Shown here piece by piece: positions 16,724 to 24,283 of a stretch of DNA of 24,283 nt (its first letter is position 1; each line of letters opens with the position of its first letter). Origin of the DNA: an uncultured Mycoplasmataceae bacterium (GTDB taxonomy: Bacteria; Bacillota_I; Bacilli_A; Mycoplasmatales; Mycoplasmoidaceae); NCBI GenBank assembly GCA_947176635.1, contig CAMWRJ010000001.1:1-24283 (forward strand), in the 5' to 3' direction. The notes under the pieces were generated by a model that saw only the letters and a list, made by a program, of their open reading frames with translations, had not been told where the DNA came from and searched no databases. A program made the position numbers and the translations under genes.

Positions 16724-19333
16724 TTAACTAATTTTATATTGTGATTTTACTTGATCTGTTAATACTTGTAATGGAATTTCACCATTTCTTAACATTAAAT
16801 CAAATAATTTTTTAATTTCATTTTTATTATTAACTAAAGTTATATTTAATTTTTGTTCTACTTGTTTGTACAAATCCTCAAAAATAATTTTTCCTAACAT
16901 ATATCCAGTAGCTTGTGAAGGTATTGCTAAATATCTAATAGATTCAGAACTAATATCACCTACACCTAATGCTGAATTGTTTTTCATATAATCACGAACT
17001 TGTTTAATTGAAGCACCAAATGGTAAAGACGCATTTTGACTTGATGCTTCATTAGAAGGCGCATTGTAGTGATATGCAGTATCTAAACATAAACGCATAT
17101 TTCTTAATTGAGCTTCATTTAAGAATCCATAATATTGTAACATATTAGCTAATTTTATAGAATTTTGTAATTTTGTATCACTATTATCATCACCAACTAC
17201 TTTTGAGTAATAAACACCTGCATGTAAATCTTTCATAATGTTAGTTAATTCAGTTAGTTTATTAGCATCATATGAAGGAACTAAACCTTTTGCATTTAAT
17301 CAATCATTCGGTATTCTAGTATTTGGATCTAAATTAGAACCATAAATTCCTAATTCATTAGCAAATCATTCTGTAAATACTGCTCATCCTTCATGGAAAG
17401 CATCATTTATGAATGTATATCCTGGACCTGATGAATTTTCACCATTACCATTTTCTAAGTATTCAGTTCAGTATTGTTGTTGAGTGTGGTGACCCATTTT
17501 ACCTTCATGAGTCGTTAATGAACTAACACTTCATTTTGGTAATGAGTAATATGGGTCACAATTATATTGAAATTGTTGAGAGTCTCTTGGACCTTCCATA
17601 CCAACACCAATATCTTCACGAATATTGTAATTGTATGGTGAAATAACATAATCTTTAATTGGATTAAAGTTTGGATCAAACACTTTATCAGTTGCTTCTT
17701 TAAAATTAATGTAATCTTGTAATGATAAAACAGCTCCTGCTAATGCTTGATTACCAGTTATTGTACCAGTTGCTTGACCATTAATTGTATTTTTATTTAA
17801 TCAATTAGATTCATAACCTTGCGTTTTAATGATTTCTTTATATTTTTTTAATTTTTCTGTTGATGGATTATTTCAATATTTATCAATGAATTGAGTTAAT
17901 TGATCTCCAGTAAGTGATTCTCTTCCTCAAAAGAAATCTTCTTGATTTAATCATAAATTGAATTTTTCAAAATCACTACCTGTTAATTGTGTACTTTTTG
18001 GTGCATTTGGACCAATACCATCTTCATCATACATAATATTTCCACTTAAGCCATTAGCAATAATGCTTTTTGCTTGAGTAGCAATGCTGTTCATATTATT
18101 CATTCCTTTAGTTGTCAAATCAATCCCTTGCTTATAAATTTCAAAAGCAGTTGTGTTAATTGAATTATTATTTAACAGCATTTGTTGATAAACATCATTT
18201 CCATTTTTAACTTTATCATTATAAGGATATGAATTCATATTTTGAAGACTCATTCAACCTAAACCAATATTTCTTTGATTTAAATCACTATTTGTTAATC
18301 CAACACCGTAAATAGGCACATCACCATTTGTACCAGCATATAAAGTCTTTTCAACTTCAGAATTAGATGTTTTAGTTAATTTAATTTCATTGCCTGATGA
18401 AATAGTTGGTGAGAATGAATGTGGATTTGTATAATATTCTCCACCATATCAAACAATAAAATCATCTACTTTATTTTTTAAATCATTTAATCTATTTTGA
18501 ATTTCATTTTTTTGATTAGATGATAAATAATTTACTTTACTAATTAAATCATTATATACATCTTTAAAATAATTGTTACCACTTGATAATTTTGTAAATT
18601 CTTCTAGTGATATTTCTGTTTTGGTAGAATCATTAGCTAAAATATTTAATTCTGCCTGATAAAAGAAACCTAATAATTGGTTAATTAATAATTTTTTATG
18701 AATACTAGATGGTTGGAATCCATATTGTTTTGAGCCATAATCTAAATATAATTTAAAATCATTAATGTAATCAATTGCATTTTGAATTGAATTTGGTAAG
18801 TTTGTTACTAAATCTCTTAATGGTGCAGCAGATTTATCTGGGTCACCAGTTTCAGGATTTAATGGATAAATATTTAAAGCACTAGATGTGTTATCTCTAA
18901 TTCAGTTAGAAGATGTTGATAAAATTCTACTACCATCTAGATTTGAACCTAAATATATCATCCCACTTTTTAAATTATCAATTTTTAATTGTCATTGGAA
19001 AATATATGAATCTATTCAAATAATTTCATTTTGATTTAAACTAGTTGAATTTTTATAAGATTCTAAACTATTAATTGCATTTTCTGCATTCTTAATAATA
19101 TTTTCAATGCTTTTATCTGCTGATCTTGTATTTTGATCAAAAATTGGCATTCTTGATCCAGATTTTGAAACGAATTTTTGTTCATTTTCAATAAATTGTT
19201 TATTTAGTTCAATTAATTTATTTGGTTGTTTTGTCGTACTACATGACGTCATAGCAATAGGTATTATTGATAATAATGCCCCTCCCCCTAAAATTATTAA
19301 ACCACTTTTTAATTTTCAACTTAATTTTTTCAT
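16724..19333 (-). CDS. DUF885-family zinc peptidase lipoprotein
   Basis: A large, 869-residue lipoprotein. The N-terminus MKKLSWKLKSG, a hydrophobic stretch and the mollicute-type lipobox ending IAMTSCS place the acylated cysteine at residue 30, so the mature protein is anchored on the outer face of the membrane. The C-terminal half has the two hallmarks of the DUF885 metallopeptidase-like family: a zinc-site motif HEGKMGHHTQ at residues 609-618 and AFHEGWAVFTEWF with the third-ligand glutamate at 648. Family members usually read HEAxPGHH; here Ala is Gly and Pro is Met. The N-terminal ~400 residues are long, Asn/Ser-rich and helical. Many TGA Trp. Likely role: cutting peptides at the cell surface for uptake; substrate unknown. 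Own promoter region and terminator. Confidence 0.88.
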
Positions 19334-19343
19334 TGTAATTTGC

Positions 19344-19365
19344 TTTGTATAATTAGCTATACAAA
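19344..19365. repeat. Inverted repeat TTTGTATA-N6-TATACAAA
   Basis: A perfect 8-bp inverted repeat with a 6-nt spacer lies just before the lipoprotein start, inside its predicted 5' leader. It looks like an operator half-site pair or an mRNA hairpin near the start codon. Confidence 0.5.
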
Positions 19366-19378
19366 CCCTTCTAAAATT

Positions 19379-19402
19379 TGTACATACAAAAAAGTATGTA
19401 CA
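19379..19402. repeat. Inverted repeat TGTACATAC-N6-GTATGTACA
   Basis: A perfect 9-bp inverted repeat with an A6/T6 spacer. It lies at the predicted transcription start of the lipoprotein gene and shares the TTTGTA half with the neighbouring repeat and the same 6-nt spacer. It cannot be a normal gene-end terminator because it lies between two divergent starts; operator or 5' hairpin are the likelier roles. Confidence 0.55.
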
Positions 19403-19407
19403 CTTAT

Positions 19408-19413
19408 ATTATA
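19408..19413 (-). promoter_or_regulatory. Likely -10 element for the lipoprotein gene
   Basis: TATAAT on the minus strand, with transcription expected to start near 19401, at the edge of the 9-bp inverted repeat. No convincing -35 is seen at 16-18 nt (CAAAAC at 17), so the position is tentative. Confidence 0.4.
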
Positions 19414-19436
19414 TTATGTTAAAATAAAAAGTTTTG

Positions 19437-19468
19437 ACTTAAATGTAATAAAGGATATTTATTTAAGT
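19437..19468. repeat. Inverted repeat ACTTAAAT-N16-ATTTAAGT
   Basis: A third perfect inverted repeat (8 bp, 16-nt spacer) in the same divergent gap, upstream of both genes. The spacer contains AAAGGA but no gene. Role unknown; may be a regulator site or chance in AT-rich DNA. Confidence 0.35.
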
Positions 19469-19520
19469 TAAATATAATTAAATTTGCAATAATACTAATA
19501 ATAATTAATATCTGGTATTG

Positions 19521-19526
19521 TATAAT
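19521..19526 (+). promoter_or_regulatory. Likely -10 element of the rpmG operon
   Basis: TATAAT on the plus strand preceded directly by TTG, about 39 nt before the rpmG ATG. No clear -35 is visible at normal spacing. The rpmG binding site AAGGAG lies at 19553-19558. Confidence 0.5.
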
Positions 19527-19564
19527 ATATTAGATATTATATTTAGTAAATTAAGGAGCTTATA

Positions 19565-19729
19565 ATGGCAATTAAACGTGGAATTAGATTACAATGTTCT
19601 GATTGTAAAAATATTAATTATTTATCAAGAAAAAATGCAAAAAATAATCCAGATAAATTAGAATTAAATAAATTTTGTAATACATGTAGAGCATCAACTA
19701 ATCATATTGAAATTAAATCTAAAAAATAA
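19565..19729 (+). CDS. rpmG: 50S ribosomal protein L33 (zinc-binding form)
   Basis: A 54-residue L33 starting MAIKRGIRLQCSDC, with zinc ligands Cys11, Cys14, Cys38 and Cys41, i.e. the C+ form. It binds 23S rRNA near the E site. Ribosome-binding site AAGGAG ends 6 nt before the ATG. It heads a plus-strand operon; its stop overlaps the next start by one base (TAATG), which is an unusual partner for a ribosomal protein. Confidence 0.95.
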   Translation: MAIKRGIRLQCSDCKNINYLSRKNAKNNPDKLELNKFCNTCRASTNHIEIKSKK

Positions 19730-20814
19730 TGAAAAAAATAGATATTGTTAATAAAACTATTGTAGATAACCAATTAGATGGAATCATTCTAGTATCTGAT
19801 GATAATAGATTTTGATTCATGAATTTTGTGTCGTCTGCAGGTTTTTTATTCATAAATAAACAAAATAAAACTATTTTTTTAGTTGATGGTAGATATTTTG
19901 AAAAAGCATGTATTCAATTAAAAGATAAAATTAATGAAGTTAGATTATTAACTGCAAATAAATCTTTAAATGAACAAATTAGTGAAATTTTAAATGAACT
20001 AAATATGAAGAATGTAGGTGTTGAAGCAGAATATACAAACTTATTACAATACAGTAATTATCAAAAAATGTCTGAATTCAATTTCAAACCTTTTAATTCA
20101 ATTGTTTTAAGAGCAATTAAGGAAGAATACGAAATTGATCTATTACAAAAAGCTGCTGATATTGCTGCTGAAACTATTGAATGAATTAAAACACAAATTA
20201 AACCTGGTATGACTGAATTAGAAGTTGCTAATATGATTTCAAAACATATGCTAGATTTAGGTGCTTCTAAAAATTCATTTGACCCAATTGTAGCTTCTGG
20301 TATAAATGGAAGTTTCCCACACCACAAACCAACTGATAAAAAAATTGCAATGGGTGAAATGATAACTGTTGATATTGGATGTATTTATCAAGGTTATTGT
20401 TCTGATATTACAAGAAGTTTTATTTTAGGTAATAAAGCTAATAATCCAGAAATGATTGATATTTATAATGTTGTATTAGATGCACAATTAAGCGGAATCG
20501 AAAAAGCAACTAATAAAATCAATGGATTAGATTTAGATTTAGTTTGTAGAAACATTATTTCAAAAACTAAATATGCTGATTACTTTTCTCACTCAACAGG
20601 TCATGGTGTTGGTATTGAAGTTCATGAAGAACCTTATGTTTCAGCTAAAAATAAAGAAAATTTTAAAAACAATTCTGTAATCACAATTGAACCTGGAATT
20701 TATGTTCCTAATTTAGGTGGAGTTAGAATTGAAGATACTATTGTAGTTAAAGATAATAAAGCTATTGTTTTAACTAGAAAAGCATCAAAAGAACTATATA
20801 CAAAGGTTAAATAA
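19729..20814 (+). CDS. pepP: M24 aminopeptidase P-like (Xaa-Pro) peptidase
   Basis: A 361-residue cytoplasmic peptidase that would release the N-terminal residue before proline. Residues 1-125 form the creatinase-type N-terminal domain (LVDGRYFEKA). The C-terminal pita-bread domain has all five metal ligands: Asp215 (VDIGC), Asp226 (CSDITRSF), His292 (TGHGVGIEVHEEP), Glu321 (TIEPG) and Glu335 (RIEDT). Trp are TGA codons. In mollicutes such genes end the breakdown of imported peptides, fitting the surface DUF885 peptidase next door. Whether it is a Pro-specific aminopeptidase (pepP) or a prolidase (pepQ) cannot be settled here. Confidence 0.93.
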
Positions 20815-20818
20815 AATT

Positions 20819-21214
20819 ATGAAAGAAATATTTAATGAATTAAAACAATTACTTAATAATGCTTATTGTCCATATTCTAAATACAATGTAGCAGCAATTG
20901 TTGACACTGATAAAGGTTTATTTAAAGGTGTTAACGTTGAATGTGGTTCATATGGATTAACAATTTGTGCAGAGCAATCAGCCATTGTATCTGCAATTAG
21001 TAATGGAGCTAAAAAATTTAATAGAGTTTATGTATTAACAATTAGTACTGATATTTTAGGTACTCCTTGTGGTAAATGTAGACAAATAATTTCTGAACAT
21101 TTAAAAGACGAACAAGAAATTGTAATTTTTGATTTAAAAGGTAATTATAAGATTTTCAAATTAGAAGAGCTTTTACCTTATAGTTGAAAACCTACTACTT
21201 TAAATAATTTTTAA
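20819..21214 (+). CDS. cdd: Cytidine deaminase
   Basis: Deaminates cytidine and deoxycytidine to uridine forms in pyrimidine salvage. 131 residues, the size of the tetrameric Cdd family. Early segment NNAYCPYSKYNVAAIV and N-V-E-C-G-S substrate motif; zinc ligands Cys50 (CAE motif), Cys84 and Cys87 (PCGKC), and Glu52 as the proton shuttle. The C-terminus extends past a TGA Trp (LLPYSWKPTTLNNF), the conserved LLP-x-x-F end. Starts 4 nt after the preceding stop, so it is in the same operon. Confidence 0.96.
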
Positions 21215-21239
21215 TTTTATATTTTGGAGAGTTTATTAA

Positions 21240-22919
21240 ATGTTAAATAGTTATCAAAATAAATTAATTGAAGCATGATTAAACAGTGAAAATGTTTCAG
21301 ATGATTTAAAAAAACAAATTGAATCAATGAGTGATGAACAAAAAGAACAAGCTTTTAAAGAAGATCAACTTAAATTTGGTACAGCTGGTTATAGAGCAAT
21401 TATGGGACCAGGTAATCATTATTTAAATGAAATTACTTACAAACAATTAGCTTATGGTTATGCTGAATATTTAAAACATTATGGCATGAATAATAAAGAT
21501 AAAAAAATTGTTGTTGTCTCTGATAATAGATTAAATTATGTTAATCATATAAAAGGAATTATTAACGTTTTAAAATCTTTTGATTATGAAGTAATTGTTG
21601 CAGAAAATTTTCAACCATTTCCTACACCAATTTTATCTTATGTAATTAGAGAAACTAATGCTATTGGTGCAATTAATATTACAGCTAGTCATAACCCTAA
21701 AGAATATAATGGTATTAAATTTTATAATGGTACTGGTTCACAATTATTACCAAATGAAGATTTAAAATTAATTCAATATATACCTGATTCATTTACTTTT
21801 TTAGATAAAACATTTGATGATTATACACAAGATGTTCAAATCATTGATCAAAGTATTATTGATAAATATTTTAGTGATATTATCAGTTGTTTAAAATTAA
21901 CAAAAGCAAATGATTTTAAAGAACCAATATTATTTAGTTCAATGCATGGTACATCATCAAATTACATGACTAAATTTTTAAAAAGTTTAGATTACAACAT
22001 TATTGATTATTCTTTACACAATTTTATTAATTCAGAATTTATTAATGCTAAAAATATTAATCCTGAAAGTTTTGAAGCATTTAAAGATTTAATTGAATTT
22101 GCTGAAAAATTAAATATTAAATACATTATTGCAACTGACCCAGATGCTGATAGATTAGGATTTTGTTATAAAAGACAAAATGAATGAATTCTATTAGATG
22201 GTAATAGAGCTGGTATTATTCAAACTAATTATTTAATGACTCATAAAGAATTTCATGATAAAAAACCTGCAATTATTTCAACATATGTATCAAATAACTT
22301 TATTGATTTAATTGCACAAAAATATAATGCTAATGTTTATAGAACTGCAACTGGTTTTAAATGAATTGCTAATGCTATTAATAACTTAGATGACAACGAA
22401 GAATTTGTTATTGGTTTTGAAGAAGCAATTGGAGCATTAGATTGTGATATTAATCGTGAAAAAGATAGTTTCCAAGTTGCTGGATTATTATTAGAAATAC
22501 TTAAATCTTATCAATCATTAAATTATGATTTTACTGATATTTTAGAAAAAGAAATATATGCTAAATATAAATACTGATATGGTATTACTATTTCTAAAAT
22601 AATTAAAAGTTATAATTGAAAAGAAGTATCAGAATCATATATTAATTTATTAAGTAATTATTCTCATAAAAATATTGTTTCAAGAAACATTGAAAAAATT
22701 CAATTTAATGAACAAGCTAATTGTTTAGAATTTATTTTAGAAAACAATTCATGAATTAAATTTAGAATTAGTGGTACTGAACCTAAATTTAAAATCTATT
22801 TTAATTTATATTATGAAGGTATTTCAAAAAATAAATTAGCTAGTGAAATTGATCAAGAACTTAAACAAGAAATTGATGACATTTTAGATTTTATTGAATT
22901 ATACTTACAAATGAAATAG
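21240..22919 (+). CDS. Phosphoglucomutase/phosphomannomutase family (possible phosphopentomutase)
   Basis: A 559-residue alpha-D-phosphohexomutase. Domain landmarks: KFGTAGYRAIMGPG near residue 40; catalytic phosphoserine Ser150 in TASHNPKEYNG; metal-binding DPDADR at 300-305; sugar-binding GFEEAIGA at 392-399; phosphate-binding RISGTEPK at 509-516. TGA Trp occurs several times (for example residue 13). The start has GGAG shortly upstream, 25 nt after cdd. In mycoplasmas such genes (named manB, cpsG, pgm or deoB-like) often sit beside cdd and deoC and may interconvert ribose or deoxyribose phosphates from nucleosides; the exact sugar cannot be told. Last gene of the operon, before a terminator. 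Confidence 0.93.
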
Positions 22920-22920
22920 A

Positions 22921-22957
22921 AAAAATTGGAGTAGCTTAAAACACTATTCCAATTTTT
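22921..22957. terminator. Bidirectional terminator between the mutase and the LRR gene
   Basis: AAAAATTGGAGTAG (22921-22934) pairs with CTATTCCAATTTTT (22944-22957) around a 9-nt loop, with a single G-U pair in the stem. It starts 2 nt after the mutase stop and 8 nt before the stop of the converging gene, with U-runs on both strands. Confidence 0.88.
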
Positions 22958-22965
22958 ATATTGTA

Positions 22966-24283
22966 TTATTTTGTTGTTTCTTCTTCTCTTTTTATTGATA
23001 ATGTTGAAGGTGAACCTATTATTATGTTATTAGTTAAATTAAATCCTGAATTTATTACTAATTGTTTAACTCTTTCACTACTTACATATATTTTTAAATT
23101 AGTTAATAGTATTGGATGATTGGTGTCTGTAGAGTAATTAAATGCAAATTTACCAATTGATTGAATTGAATTAGGAATGGTTAGTGTTCTTAAACCTGTG
23201 CAAGCAAGAAAAGCTCTTTCTCCTATCTCTACTACATTTGGTAAACTGATTTGTGTTAAAGAAGGACAATCAACAAAAGCTTCTTCACAAATTTTACCTA
23301 CTCCATCTAGCATAGTTACTGATGTTAAATCTGAACAATGTGCAAATGTTCATGATTCGATTGAAAGAATTGAATTAGGGATAATTATTGATGTTAAACC
23401 AGAACTATTAAATGCATTTTCTCCTATTGAATAAAGAGAATTTGGAAGATTTATTGATTTTAAATTTTTACATTTAAAAAATGCAGTGTGATCGATTATT
23501 TCTAATGAATTAGGCAAATTCACTGTTGACAATAATGTACATCCGTTAAACGTATTAGAATTAATCTCTTTAATTGAATTTGGGATAGTTATTGATTGTA
23601 ATGATATACAATCCATAAATGATGCTATTCCAAGTGTTGTAACAGAATTTGGGATAGTTATTGTTCGTAATGATTGGCATTTTCAAAATGCTTCTTTGCC
23701 AATTACTTCAAGTGAATTTGGAAGTGTTAAGTCTAATAAAGATGTGCATGAATAAAATGCATATTCATCAATTTGTCTAACTGAATTTGGTAATTTTATT
23801 CTTATTATTGAGCTACTTTCATAAAATGTCCTATGAGGAATTACACTTATATTTGTCAAAGACATATCAACATATTTTAAATAGGTATTTTGAGAAAAAG
23901 CTCATTGTTTAATTTCTGTTGTTTTAGCTGGCAAAACAATATTGCTTTGTGTTTTTCCTTTATCACTTAACCCGGTGATTTTTGTTGTTATTGTAGTATC
24001 TCATGTAAATCAGTCTTCTGGTGATTCTTTTGATGCTGATGGTGGATTAGGTGGTGTTACAATTGGTGCGGTATAGAATGTAAAATTACTCATTATAATA
24101 TCACTAGTATTAATTTGAATATTATTTAAATTTTTAGTATTCATTTTACAATTATTATTTAATGTAATACTAAATGAATTATTAGAATATGTAACTGATG
24201 AAACAAAGTTAGCTAAATTTTGGTTGTCTTCAGTTTGTATATTTGATGTTAAATTTCTAATACCACTAATATGTGAATCAACA
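22966..24283 (-). CDS. BspA-like leucine-rich-repeat surface protein (partial, 5' end outside window)
   Basis: The C-terminal 438 or so residues of a longer protein; the reading frame stays open to the window edge. A Pro-rich linker (PIVTPPNPPSAS) follows a Ser/Asn-rich segment; then about 12 tandem repeats of 22-23 residues with the pattern LxxIxIPNSIxxIGxxAFxxCxx, the TpLRR/BspA type (LRR_5). A non-repeat cap ends in LSIKREEETTK. Residue pattern and Cys placement (FxxCxxL) recur in most units. BspA proteins of other bacteria and protists bind host or matrix proteins, so adhesion is a reasonable inference. An N-terminal signal or anchor would lie upstream of the window. Confidence 0.88.

Noticed and set aside
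16724..19333. Several broken lipoprotein fragments (pseudogene)
   Set aside because: All interruptions are TGA codons; read as Trp the frame is open for 869 residues with intact motifs.
19379..19402. Intrinsic terminator
   Set aside because: The hairpin is perfect, but it lies between two divergent starts and the T-run is in its loop, not after the stem, so regulation is likelier.
1..24283. tRNA, rRNA or CRISPR array
   Set aside because: No cloverleaf with a TTCRA arm, no rRNA-like segment and no regularly spaced direct repeats were found in the intergenic gaps; the only regular repeats are in the LRR coding region.

Overview
The window is about 24.3 kb of very AT-rich DNA from a mollicute (Mycoplasma/Ureaplasma-type bacterium). 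UGA must be read as tryptophan: nearly every gene is continuous only if in-frame TGA codons are Trp, including conserved positions such as the C-terminal Trp of S14 (KKASW), S8 (AYVW) and Trp in L2, S19, S17 and L17. The species cannot be fixed from the sequence. BspA-type leucine-rich repeats together with a DUF885 peptidase lipoprotein would fit the Malacoplasma/Ureaplasma side of the group, including host- or protist-associated species, but this is only an inference.

Positions 187-14818 (minus strand) hold one long, almost gap-free ribosomal superoperon, in transcription order: rpsJ rplC rplD rplW rplB rpsS rplV rpsC rplP rpmC rpsQ rplN rplX rplE rpsN rpsH rplF rplR rpsE rplO | secY adk map infA rpmJ rpsM rpsK rpoA rplQ. 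It starts at a promoter near 14941, has a structured leader of about 115 nt, contains a good internal promoter just before secY (5588-5616), and ends at a strong hairpin terminator (149-180). rpmD (L30), usual between rpsE and rplO in Firmicutes, is absent. Several starts and stops overlap (rplP/rpmC, rplD/rplW, adk/map, map/infA).

Positions 14982-19333 (minus) hold two surface genes, each with its own terminator: a membrane-anchored protein with degenerate leucine-rich-repeat-like segments (15036-16529), preceded by a (TA)9 tract in its promoter region, and a large DUF885-family zinc-peptidase lipoprotein (16724-19333).

Positions 19334-19564 are a divergent intergenic region rich in perfect inverted repeats. 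From it a plus-strand operon runs right: rpmG, a Xaa-Pro aminopeptidase-like M24 peptidase, cytidine deaminase and a phosphogluco/phosphomanno(pento)mutase. It ends at a hairpin (22921-22957) shared with the converging last gene.

Positions 22966-24283 (minus) are the 3' part of a BspA-like leucine-rich-repeat surface protein with about 12 repeats; its 5' end lies outside the window.

Taken together: translation, transcription and Sec export machinery; peptide and nucleoside scavenging (DUF885 peptidase, M24 peptidase, Cdd, mutase), as expected in a host-dependent mollicute; and surface proteins likely to contact the host. The best places for new biology are the regulatory sequences around the surface genes, the unusual active-site motif of the DUF885 lipoprotein, and a possible small RNA at the left edge.
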